NCBI GenBank assembly: GCA_040756575.1
Contig: JBFLYP010000021.1
Location: forward strand, 1-37,416
Direction of reading: 5' to 3'
DNA: 37,416 nt
Source: DTYU01 sp040756575
GTDB taxonomy: Bacteria; Bacillota; Desulfotomaculia; Desulfotomaculales; Ammonificaceae
Shown: positions 18,151 through 30,700 of the stretch, one piece after another
Position numbering within the stretch: position 1 is the stretch's first letter
Layout of the letters: each line of letters starts with the position of its first letter
The notes under the pieces: generated by a model
The model's input: the letters and a program-made list of their open reading frames with translations, nothing else
Told to the model about the DNA's origin: nothing
Databases searched by the model: none
Position numbers and translations under genes: made by a program

Positions 18151-18744
18151 TTGGTTGATGTGAAAACCCTGGTCGCGAAGGCCCAAAATGGTGACGCGCA
18201 GGCCTTCGAAGAGCTGGTTGTAATATATCAGGATCGACTTTACGCCCTTTGCTACCGGTTGTCAGGGAGCCATGCGGACGCCCAGGACCTGGCGCAAGAA
18301 GCGTTCGTACGGGCATACCGGGCGTTGCACAAGTTCCGCCAGGAAGCCGATTTCGGGACTTATCTGCACAGGATCGCGGTCAATCTCTGGCTGAGTTACC
18401 GGAAGCGTAACCATAACGAGGTATCTCTCGACGATCCGGTCGTGACCGGCGAAGGCGAACTGCCCCGTCAGGTTGCGGGCAACGATCGGCATCCGGAACA
18501 GATGTTAGAAGAGACGGAGTACCGGGCACTTGTGCGGGAAAGTCTGGCGGTTCTGGCGCGGGAACACCGGGTGGTGCTTATCCTGCGGGAAATGGAGGAC
18601 TTTAGTTACGAGGAGATAGCCGCAACCTTAGGTGTGGCCCCCGGCACGGTAAAGTCGCGGCTCAGCCGGGCACGCGAGGCGCTCAAAAAGGCCGTGTGTA
18701 CATTGGCAAAGCAGAAGGGGCTCGACCTGCCGGGGATGAATTAG
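18151..18744 (+). CDS. ECF-family RNA polymerase sigma factor (RpoE/SigW-like)
   Basis: A 197-residue alternative sigma factor. Region 2 (about 20-88) contains 'LSGSHADAQDLAQEAFVRAYR', and region 4 (about 130-185) contains the helix-turn-helix 'FSYEEIAATLGVAPGTVKSR'. No region 1.1 or 3 is present, as in the ECF group. I start at TTG 18151, which has GAGGAGG eight bases upstream; an upstream in-frame GTG at 18112 has no site. The anti-sigma gene follows after nine bases. An ECF-like promoter lies upstream, so autoregulation is likely. The regulon probably concerns the envelope, from the family and the neighbours (inference). Confidence 0.93.
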   Translation: MVDVKTLVAKAQNGDAQAFEELVVIYQDRLYALCYRLSGSHADAQDLAQEAFVRAYRALHKFRQEADFGTYLHRIAVNLWLSYRKRNHNEVSLDDPVVTGEGELPRQVAGNDRHPEQMLEETEYRALVRESLAVLAREHRVVLILREMEDFSYEEIAATLGVAPGTVKSRLSRAREALKKAVCTLAKQKGLDLPGMN

Positions 18745-21700
18745 GGTGGGATTATGCGGTGTAAGCGGGTAAAAAAATATCTGTTATTGCTTGTGGACAA
18801 TCCCGGAGAGATTAAGCCGGAGGTTGCGGCACACCTTTCGTCATGTGCCTCATGCCGCAGGGAATTTGCTTTTCTCCAGAAGATTACAAGCGCGTTACGT
18901 TCGGGAGAAAGGGTGCAGGCGCCGGCCGGGTTTCCGGCCGGGGTCATGGCGAGGATCGCCGCCGAGGTCCCGGTTGCCGGACAGCGCTGGACAGTGCGTT
19001 TACGTTTAAAAGGATGGAAACAGCTTGTGGCAGCAGCCGCTACTTTGCTGCTTATCGCCGGGAGCACTTTCGCAATGGTTCTATCCGGTAGGTCATCGAC
19101 GCCGCATGTGGCGACCAAAGCTCCTACAGGTGTAGTGGTTTCACCTGTCAACCGTACAGAGAACCGGCAGCCGGCCGTGGACGCCCCCCCAGATCCCGGA
19201 ACCAGCCCCCAAAAGCCGGTCAACTCCGGCAGTGATACTGTAATGCCGGCAAAAACGGACAAGACTGCGGCGCCAGAAGATAATAAACCGGTGACCAAGC
19301 CGAAAACCTCCGAGCAGCCCCCGCAGGTTACGGAGGTACGGCCTCCGGTGGTTTTCTTAAGCCGGCAGCGGATCTTGACCAGCACACAGTTACGCATACA
19401 GGTGCGGGATATTGACGCGGCAACAGTAAACGCGCTGGCGACAGCCCACTCCTGGGGCGCCGATCACAAATGCACTGTACCCGCCAGTGAAGGAGGACCA
19501 CGGGTTCAGATCTTACAGTTTACCATCGATAAGGATAACAGCGACGGCTTTCTCATCGTTCTTAGCGGCCTCGGCACGGTAATTGACCGCCATGACGATG
19601 CGGTAGACTACACCGAGAGCTTTAACAAGCAAAAGGCAGAGTATGAAAGATTGGTCGCAGCTCGCAACCAGGCTTCCGAAGAGGAGAGCGTAACAATCGA
19701 TGCCAAGTTGAATGAACTGGAGAAGCGATTGGCCGAATTAGACGCACTCGCTGGGATACACACGGTGACCCTGTGCCTTACAGAGTAAACAAGACGTTAA
19801 AAGGGTTGTTAAAGCGAGGGGCGGCAAGACTGCCGTCCCTTTCCTATTACTTGCTAAAAACCTTAAGTATTACCGCAAGTCCGTAACCGATAAATAACCA
19901 CTGCCGCTTCTGCCCTCGTAATCGGTGCAAATGGGCGGAAGAATCCGTCAGGACGCCCCCGCATAACACCCCAATCGTAAAGCAAGGCTACCGACTCCCT
20001 GCTCCGAACCGGTATTGTCGCCCAGTCGCGGTAAGGCGGATGAGACGTTATCCTCATACCGGGTTGCCGGAGGGCAGCGAACGCGGAAGCGGCTGCTGCC
20101 CGGGTGACTAAAACCCCGGGGCGGAAACTGCCGTCGGAGAAAAGAGGCAGTAGGCCGCGGTAAACTGACGCTTGCACGGCTTCCCTCGCCCAAACCGGCG
20201 TATCCGGGGGTGCCTGCCTCCCGTCCCCTTCTATGCCCGGCCAGCACCGGGCGATCAAAGCCGCAAATTCCACCCTGTTGATGAAGGCTTCGGGCCGGAA
20301 GGTTCCATCGGGATAACCGGATAGAATCCCTTCAGCCGCAAGCGCTTGAATCTCTCTTGCCGCCCAGGACTTTGCAATATCTGTAAAAACCGTCGGACCG
20401 GAAGGAAGCTCCACCCAGAGCCCGCTCACACCCCCGGCCCGCTCATCCACGGCCACCAATCTGATCGGAGCAGGTTTCGTCCAATCCAGCGTATACGTAA
20501 ACCTTCCTTCCGGAGAGAGTTCCACCGGAACCTGCCGGCCGGTACTCGTATAAAGGTATAAGTGCGTCCCGCTGGTCCTGCCGGTGAGCGCCCTTCCGAA
20601 AACGGGCGGATCGACTTTGAGGTCCGGCCCCGGCGCTTTAGTCTGAACGTTAACAGCAAGAGCCACCGGTGGACCTTGATGTCCCTTCCAGAAGACTACC
20701 GTTGCGATCTCCCCCCGTTTGACGTCGCCCAAAGTTACCGGAAAGAGGTTCTTGCTGATCATACTGCCCGGGCTAACCCGGTACTCCACGCCGTTTACCT
20801 TGACCGCCCAGGATTCGTGATCACATTTCTGTATCATTCCCGTAACCTCGTCCAGTTCTCCGGCCAGATCAATGCGGGCTACACGGCCCTCTGAATCCAG
20901 TGCCAGCCGTACCCACTGCCCCGGTGTAAGTACGGTCGGGCCGATATCAATCCCGCCATTACAAAACCTTGCCTCCGGAGCCAACTCCAACAATCGATAA
21001 TTTCCCTTGGTGTCATGAAGTTGTAAAGTTCTCCCTCCCAATCCCGAAAAAAGGACCAGGCCGTATAAAAGTCCCGGGTCAACTTGCACCTGAAGCATTT
21101 CTTTGCCCCCGGGTAAAACCACCCCGGTAATGTGCTCCCCCGCCGAAAGCAACTCGGGAGCCTCCCTGAGCGCCCCCCTGCTCACCTGAGCACCGGGAAA
21201 GAAATGATACCGGCGACCATCGGTGAAAAGCACTGTGTCTCCGTTAACCTCCTGGACAAAACCGGACACAAGCTCCTGTTGTACATTTACGTACATCGCG
21301 CTGTGCGTGCGGGGATCCAGGTGAATCCTTACCGGAAGACCGGAAGGCAGATTTCCCAGGGCACCCGGGGGGCCGAAGACCCGGTCCAGGGCATCCAGCC
21401 CTTCCTGCTCAGTTTCCCGGGAAACGGCATATCCCGGCGCAAGCCAATACTCAGCGCCTCCAATGAGCCTGATTTGGTTATCGGTCAAGGCATCAAGGAA
21501 GCCTTTTTTCTCTTCCCAGTCGGCCGTTGCCTCCCAAGCCACCTGCGTACCCGGGTTGATTTGAAGGCCGATCAGAACCCCCGAAGGCACCGACGCGGAT
21601 GACGTATCCTCCCCCCGCACCTTTACGGAATCCGTTCGCAGAAGATAGCCGCCGTCCTGTACCTGCCGGGTTTCGCCGACAGCCACTGTCCCGGCATCGG

Positions 21701-24700
21701 CGGGAAGAAAACGGCCCGGCGCGAGGTAATCATATATACCAACAGCGTAAACCTTCCCTCCCGGTACCCGGTAAAGATCGGTTCCGGCATGGAACGCCTG
21801 CTCCGGCTCTTTAATCAATTTCCCGTTTACTGCCGCTGTCACTTCCTGCGGGAGTCTTACCGACTCTCCGCCGGCTAACTTCACATCCGTGCCCGCCAAC
21901 CCCTCAACCACGTCCTCCCTGACCGGCTGGCCGTAGACCAGAGCATAGGGCTGTGTATACTGCCCGCCGGAAGCCATGCCACCCCTCATTTTAGCTCCCA
22001 CCACGGTAATCCGGTAGCTGCCCGGTACGGGTTCCGGAACTGTTACCTGTTCAACATTATTAAGGCGATCGGCTACCCCCTTTTGCTCGGAATCGTTGCC
22101 TAAGTAGCGACGGCCATCCGGGCCTTCAACCACAAGATCGAGGTCGTTGACTAAGGCGGGTGCCGTTCCGGGCAGGGCCGGGGGGTCGGCCCAGCAAAGG
22201 GTGACCTTTAAAGGCATTGATCTATCAGAAACGGTTACCGAAAATACTTCCCGCTCATTTTCTTTTAAACCTACTTCATCAAACACGTAACTGAAAGTGT
22301 GCTCTTTCAAGGCGAGAAGCGTTCCGCAAAGGTCTAAGAGACCGAACCCTGAAGCTTGTACTGGTTTGAGCGGACGGGCACCGTTGATCAGGAGGGCCTT
22401 TAACAGTGGAGCCTGCGGAGAGTTCAGCCCCTCCCGTTTCTGCAAGTATTCGCGCAGCAGCACAACCGCTCCGCCGGTAACCGCCGCTGCCATGCTTGTC
22501 CCCTCAAGTTGCCGGTATAACCCCTGTCCCGTCGGCAAGGACGCCATCCGAGAACTGGGTGCAATTACCCCCGCGCCGGGAGCAACGAGATCCGGTTTCA
22601 GCCTACCGTCCTCTGTCGGTCCGGAACTGGACAACGAGGCCACCTTCCTCGAATCCGTATACCCAAAAAGCGGTCGCGGATTCTGCGTGGCACCTACCAC
22701 CAGGGCGTTTTTGCTGTTGGCTTCATTTGTTAAGGTCTTTGGTTTAGGACCGCTGTTACCGGCACCGAAGACCGGCAGGAAGTCAGGGTAATAATAGCAA
22801 AAGCGGTCGATCTGTGACGCAGCCGCAGAGTAGCTGTTCTTGCCGCCGCCCCATCCGTCGACATGGACCCTTACACCTGCGCTGTAAGCCGGCCGGAACA
22901 AAGAAACGAGGTCCGCCGGAAGATCCGGTTCGCCGGCTTTGTTGGTAATGGCCTGAAAATATATGCTGGCCCCGGGAGCAATACCATGGTAACGTCCGCC
23001 GGAAGCCGCTCCTGTCCCTGCGACGATCCCTGCCATATGCGTGCCGTGTCCCGTGGCATCACCGAGCGGCCCACTTGCCCAGGATCGCAAAAGCACAACC
23101 TTAGGCATCTTACCCGGTGTACTCTGCAAGTCAGGGTGCAGGTCGTCGAGGCTTCCTTTGTCAAGTCCGCTATCTGCAACCCCGACTATCTGTCCCGCGC
23201 CGGACAGCCCGCCGGGGCTTATAAAACCCGGCACCAGTGCAGGCGCCGCTCCCGTTACCGCCGCTGCCCGGTCGGAAAGAAAACGCCGCGGCACATACGG
23301 TTCCACCCGTACCACCGATTCCTTAGACGCAAGCTTTTCCAAAGCTCGCGACGGCAGTTTAACCCGTAAGGCAGTGGTCCCGGGTTCATCCAAGCCCTTT
23401 AAGACCGCCCCGCCTTCAGCGACAACGGCATCAGCAACTTCTTTCTTATCGTCCGGGGAAAAAACAAGAACATTCAACTGAAGCGTGTCTTGATCAGAAG
23501 CCTTTAACCCAGGGGCTACACGGTTTTCAACCAAATACGGTCTTAGCTTAATTCCAGCCGGGAGGGAACCGGGAGAAGTGACCCGGACCAGGACCCGGTC
23601 TCCGGAGGCATGGTGGTCCACGCTTACTCCAGGCAGACTTTGTAACCGGGAGGTATCCCGGGAATCCACAAAGTAAAGCCCGGGTTTAATCTTGCCGGTT
23701 TGTGAGCCCCCGCTTTCCCCGCAATCTTTTAGCTCCGCCAGGAACCCGGTAACCAAAACAAGACTTGCGGCAATCAAAACTAAAAGCCTTGGCATTTCAA
23801 CCCTACTTTATATTGTCCTAAGTTGGAATCTAAAGGCCTGTACACTAAAAATTATAATTTTTGCGCGTTGAGCAGTTCAACCGAATAATAATTCTTGAAT
23901 AAGCAGAAAATACCAAACCTAAAAGTCCCTGGGTTTGCAGATTATCTCGCGGATTTTACCGTCAAAGAAGTGCTGAGAATGTGCCGGTCGGATAACGAGT
24001 GCGGTATCGGCACCGCTGGCCGTACCTGCAACAGCCACTACATCCACTCCAAAGGGGATTAGGCCGGCATCAAGCGCCATTGTACTGATTTCGACGCAAA
24101 CCTTTGCACCTTGTCCAAACATCCTGAAGGCGGCAGCAACCATTTCCGCCGGATAAACACCACCGAACTTAAACCGGAACGCTCTGTCGAGGCCGGCCAT
24201 CAGGTGGGTGGCGGTCAGCACCTTAATCCCGGCACGCTCGAGTTTATCCCTCATATCCGGCGGCATTTCGTCAGCACCGGGGGACTGGAAGCCGATCTGA
24301 TGGGTTACGCAGACCACGTGGAGTCCCGTTCCGATAAAATATGCCGCCGTAGCTCCCGAACATGAAGCCACGACGATGTGTTTAAGGGCGAGTTCACGTG
24401 CGCGGGAAAGCGCGGCTTCCACAGTAGCCGCTGTATTAATGCTTCCTTTATTTGACCAGTACAGTGTCACCCTGAAACCCCGCGTTCGTCAGTTCCGTGA
24501 TCGCGACAGCACGTTCAGCATCCCAAGAGCCCTCCCGGTGCCGAGCGCCACGCAAGAAATCGGGTCATCCGCCACATAAACCGGCAACCCGGTCTCCTTG
24601 GAAATGAGGGTATCGATCCCGTGCAGGAGCGATCCTCCCCCGGTCATTACAATCCCCTTGTCCACAATATCGGCGGAAAGTTCCGGAGGCGTATGCTCCA

Positions 24701-27700
24701 AAACTCCTTTTACCGCACCAACAATGGATTCGAGCGGTTCCCGGACAGCTTCCCATACCTGCCTGCTGTTTACCGAAATAGAACGGGGCAGGCCAGTCAC
24801 CAGATCCCGGCCGCGGATGCTGGCGGTGCGTTCAGCGTTGTTCGTAGGGTAAGCAGTGCCAATGTCGATCTTAAGCTCCTCCGCTGAACGCTCGCCGATG
24901 ATCATATTAAACTCGCGCCGGATATACCGGACGATAGCCTCGTCAAACTTGTCCCCACCAACCCGAGTAGAAGTAGAACAGACAATGCCGCCAAGCGACA
25001 GAACCGCTATGTCGGTCGTCCCCCCGCCGATATCTATCACCATTGATCCGCTGGCATCACTTACATCAATTCCCGCTCCGAGTGCAGCAGCCATCGGCTC
25101 TTCTATTAAAAAAGCCTGACGTGCGCCGGCCTGAATAGCAGCCTGGCGGACCGCCCGTTCTTCGACGCTGGTCACTCCCGTTGGTATACAGATCACCACC
25201 CGAGGCCGCGCAAAAAACCTCCGGCACCCGCATTTCTCCATAAAATAGCGCAACATTCTCTCCGTTATATCGAAATCCGCGATGACTCCTTCCTTCAGGG
25301 GACGTACAGCGATAATGTTCCCCGGTGTCCGCCCGAGCATCCGCCGCGCTTCTTCTCCGACCGAGATCACCCTGTTATCGTCACGGTTTATGGCAACCAC
25401 AGAAGGTTCTTTAAGGACGATTCCCCTGCCCTTGGCAAAAACGAGCACCGTCGCTGTCCCAAGGTCGATGCCGATATCCGGAGCTAACCCAAGCATCTGC
25501 GTCCCCCCTATGACTTTTAAAGGCCTGTCCGAAGGTCATACACAAAAATTAAAAGGGTTTAGCGAATAGGCTGTCAAAACGTTCCATACAGCGATGCGGA
25601 TGCTAAGCTATATTCTACATTTTTTGAGAAAATCCCTTTAGCCATAGCAAATTTTTACCCTGTCTCTTTATATTTCCTCCTCGTAGCCTCGCCTCCACGC
25701 AGGTGTCGCTCGGCTTTGTTCATGTTCAATACCGCCCTAACCTTCTGCGCCAGCTTTTTATTGAGCGAAGGCAGGCGCTCCGTCATATCCTTGTGGACCG
25801 TACTCTTGGATACCTTGAACACCTGCGCCGCCTGCCGCACCGTGGACTGGGTCTCAAGGATATACATACAGATGTCAAGCACCCGCCGCTGGATGTAATC
25901 CTGCATCGCCCAACCTCCCGCTTCCCGTCTGCTACTTTTAATCTATATGCCCGGGAGAAGGAACGAATGCTTGTTCAAGGCGTTTTTCGCCATCTTTCGG
26001 GCTTGACCAAAGTTTTTTGGAGTTATACCGAGCGGTGGTTTTTAAAAGGCGTTTATCAATACTTGATGATGCTGACTCCACTGAAATAGTGAGTAAGGAT
26101 CTGCTTGAAGTCGCGCCCGTGTTCGGCCATTCCTTTGGCGCCGTACTGGCAAAGCCCTACACCGTGACCGTAGCCGACCGTAGTAAATGTGACGCAATCC
26201 TCTTTTACCGTCCAGGTAAACCTGGTTGATTTCAGCCCCAGCCGTTCGCGCACAACAGTCGCAGGAAATAACGCACCGTTTACCATTACTTCCTTTACCC
26301 TGCCGGTTGTTGTTATACCTGCGAGTTTAATCTCAAAACCTTTTTCGGCCTGCGCTGAAAAAGCAGCCACTGTCTCAGCCGTTGAAAGAGCCTTCTCGAC
26401 TTCCGCCAGCGGGAATGAGCGGGTTTCCACCGGCTTTGGATAGCAATCATAGGGACATAGCACACTTTTTAGGTAGGGCACGTCGACCTGCCACACATCG
26501 CCGGCATTTTCGGTGCGGCCGCCGCAAGAAGCATGGTAGACGGGATCGATCAGCTGCCCGTTATAGGTAATAACAAATCCGGCGGTCTCGCGCACAGCCT
26601 GCCTTACCTTAAAATAATGTCTGTAATAAGCAAGCGCGCCCCACTTCTTCTTCAATTCTTCCCGGCTCAAATACGCCTGCCCGTGCCGGGGGTCGTCGCA
26701 AATGTCTGCTCCCGGGTGTAGGTTGTTAGATACCCCGCCCGACAGAATCCGCCGCAAGACGTATGTGCGTGCCGCCACCGCCTGTGCCTTCAGGGCCTCA
26801 CGCGGGAATAAAGCAGGCATCTCCGCCGCAACCACGCCCACGACATACTCTTCCAGGGGAAGAACCTCCACCTTGCCGGTGGAGTGCCGGTAAACCCGGA
26901 CATACTCCCCCGAAGGGCGAATTTCAACCTTTTCCTTAACAGAATTGAGTTGGAACCATACCCCGACAGCAAGCGCCGTAAGCAGAAGAATCAACCCCGT
27001 TAAGATACGCAAAACTATAACCCCCTGTCCCGAGCCGGACGGATTTCAGGGAAATATCCCCTCTCACACCAACAGCCTGTATCAGGGCTGGTGTCCCGGG
27101 TCCCTGTAACCCATCCCAAAGGGCACCGGTATCGCATAGTTTCACAAAGTAGCACAGTTGTATCGCCACCCAGCAAGCCAGTCATTTGAACGAAAAGCAA
27201 TTTTTTGGGCGGGAAGTCTGACCGTCCGGACTGCTATTAAAAGATACTGTCATCACATCTCATTATTTCCAGTTAAATGGGAATTAAACGGGCAGCAATA
27301 AATAAACCGAAGGGTTTAACGAAGAAGGAAAAAGCCGCACGGTGCGGCCTTAGCAAAAGCACTGACTTTCTATGAAATATCATGGGGTTATTTCACTTGA
27401 GTCGCTTTCAGGTCGGCTTCCTTTTTCCGGGCCATAATTCCATCGGCCACTCTGCGCCACTCGTCCGAACGCCGGTCGAGATAAGAGGCGATCGTCCCTG
27501 TAAGTATCGACTCCGCTCCCGGGTGGGTGGGACGCGCCCCGGTCTCGGCAACGATATCTCTAAGGGCTTGCGGTACATCGATAATCGGGCAGGGCCGCAG
27601 GAAATTATCGCTGAAAGGCTGCCGCTTCTGGAAGGCGGCAAATAACGGGCTTTTAAGCACTTCGAGAAGTGTTTTGCCCTTTATGTTATCTACCGAAAAA

Positions 27701-30700
27701 TGGGCGAATGCACAGGGCTCCACGTTACCGCTGGCCGCGATGTGGAAATACATCCGGCCGCCAGCAATACAGCCGCAGGTAAGTGCACCGTCATTCCAGA
27801 AATCGGCGATCTGAATCGGCTTGTGCGTTCTGATGTACGGGATCCGTTCCGCTAAGTACGCCCTCTGCTCGGGCGTTACCATCAGGTCGAGGTTCGGGTT
27901 TCTGCCCACGGGGATATAGTGAAAAGTCCAGCCGTAAACAGCCCCCTTATCTATGAGAAAATCGATAAACTCGTCGCTGGTAACCTCGTTGACATTATAT
28001 TTGGTGATGGTGATTGAAATCCCAAAAATGGCCCCCCGTTCCCGCAATGCGTCCATGGCCTTCATGATCCGGTCGAACACACCGTTACCGCGTCTGGCAT
28101 CGGTTTGCTCGCGCCATCCTTCCAGACTTATTGCCGGGGAAAGGTTTCCAACCTCTACAATAGCGTCGGCCATCTTTTCGGTTATCAAAGTGCCGTTTGT
28201 ATAGACCATAAAGGCCAAATCGGGATGCTTTTCCGCTAAGCGGATAAGGTGGGGGTATTTGAACGGTTCTCCGCCGGACATTACGATCCAATATATCCCG
28301 AGTTCCTTTGCCTCATTCATTAGCCGGTCCAGGGTTTCAAAATCAAGCGTGTCGTGTTTTGCATACATGCCGGCCCAGCAACCCTCGCACCGGAGATTAC
28401 AGTCACTGGTAGGATCAATAAGGAAGAAATTCGGAATATGCACGCCGAGCTTTTGAGAAAGCTCCTGCTGGCGGGGGATGCCGAGGATCATCGCGTTGAT
28501 AAACCAGTTATAGAGAAGCCGTCGCTTCACGTTCGGGTGTGTATGTGTAAAAAGCTTGTTTATATAAGCTCGTCCCGCCGGACTATTCTCATACCACTCT
28601 GCAATCTTCAGTGCGTGCTGCTGGTGGTGTTGTTTTCTTGCAAGTTTCTTAGCCAGGGTGAGGATTTTGGGTAGGTTATCCTCGGGATCGCGGTCGATAT
28701 AACCGAGCATTTGGCGCACTAATTGCTCCCCGAAAAAGCGTTTTGCCAGGTCAAAACTCGGTAATCCATTCGACATAGAATCCCCTCCTTAAGTTGTCCT
28801 AATTTAGCTTTTCCTTAACAGCCCCATCTAAGTCAAAACCTTACCACCCCCATTCCCCGGTTCAGATTGAACGCTCAAGTCCCTCTTTTAGAAAACTTGC
28901 CAGGAAGCTGATTTCGCCCGGCTCAAGCTCGGCAAGCTGTTGCTGCAAACGCTTCACACACTTTTCCACCGGTCTTGAGATTACGCCTCCCAGCAATGTA
29001 CCGATCGCCGCTCCGGTAAAAAGATTTAACCCCTCTTCGGGATGGCGCGCTCTGGCTATCCTATCCGCAAGAAACCTGCGCCTGTTTTTGCTTATCCCGC
29101 CCAGGTGGGCGATCAATACCGTAAGGTTGTATGCGGTTTTTGCCAGCCGCCCCTGCAGCTCCGGAAGCTCGTGCAGGAGTTCCGCTATGATCTCTCTCGC
29201 CCGCTGCCGCTTTTCCTCAAGCAGTTTCAGCAAGCGCGCCCTGAGTGCCAACCACTCCTCCATGATCTCCCTGTTCGCCGCCTCATTTTTTCTTGCAGGT
29301 TTGTAAAACACGAGGGTGCGCCCCGGTCCTTTGTCCTCTCTCCCGGTTTCGAACACCGCTTCAAGGTAACCGTCCTGCTCAAGCTGGCGAAGAACGTCAT
29401 ACGCTGTCCACCTGCTTACCTTCAAAGCGTTGGCGACCCTGGTATAATGGACAGGCTGTCCGTCGTGCTCATACAACGTGATTAGAGCCGAGAGAAAATC
29501 CCGGCGCCGCCGCGTTAAAGCCAAGCGAATTCCTCCCCTAAAAAATCCAAAGAACCAAAAAAACCAAAATTTCTTATAGTATACGCACAATACGTGAAAA
29601 TGTTAATCCCGGTGTAGCTTTAATTTTCGGGAAAACAGCGCTTACTAAGCCAAAAGGATTAATTCTACGGGGGTTTTGCTCTTTTTTGAGGCTCTGACGT
29701 CAATAATCCGCTGGTTTCGTGAGCCGCGGAAGGGAAGGGTGAGGTCGCGCTCGGCCTGGATGAAAGGGCCGTCGATAAGAATGCCGGTAACTTCAAGCAG
29801 ATCCCGTACCGCTGCGTCCGCCGACGCCTGGAGTTCTTCATACGTGTATCCGGTGTAGGTAACGATGTCGTAGCCCTTCTGCCGGAGCGCCCGCCCTAAA
29901 GCCGCAAAAGCACCCGCCTGGAGGAAGGGGTCCCCGCCGGAGAAAGTGACGCCCCTCACGAGCGGGTTGCGGACGATATCCCCCAGGATTTCTTCAACAG
30001 TCACCTCATATCCGCCCGCCGGGTCCCACGTCTCCGGGTTGTGGCACCCGGGACAGCGGTGCGGACAGCCCTGCGCAAAGACAACGTACCGTAAGCCCGG
30101 CCCGTCCACCACGCTTTCGCGGACGATGCCAGCGATACGGAGAAAAGTTGTTGCGCCTAAATTATCCACCATAATCTCCTTAACTCCGAAAACGGAACCA
30201 ATAGAGGCTCGTTTTGCCCATCCCACAGGAAGCAAAGAAAAGAAGGATACCCTTCCAGTTGTTGGAGGTCTTCCTCTCTTAGCCCGTAAAACGTTCGATT
30301 CTTGCCATGAACTTTTGAGTAACGAATATAAATTCGGGCAACACCTTCGCCTACCTCATATAGAGACTGGCTTCGATCCAGCTTGCGTAAGGGCCCATAC
30401 CTCTTAGTCAACTCTTTTAGAAAGGAAGTTTTAACCTCATTCGCCATAGCCACACCCTCATTATCGGGTCAGTCGGAACCCCCTATTTGTAGATAGCCGA
30501 CACGAATTGCGCTACTAATGCACCACCTCCGGCTTCCTCAAATGCACCACCCGGGCCTTCAGTTCCGCCACCTTGGCGTCGTTGAAGCGGTCTACCGTGG
30601 AAAGGTAGCCGGTTATCCGCCGCACCCTTCTTATCGAAGTCGATCCGCACTTCGGGCAGGCATCTCCCAGGACCCCGGAGAAGCTGCACCTTGTGCAGAA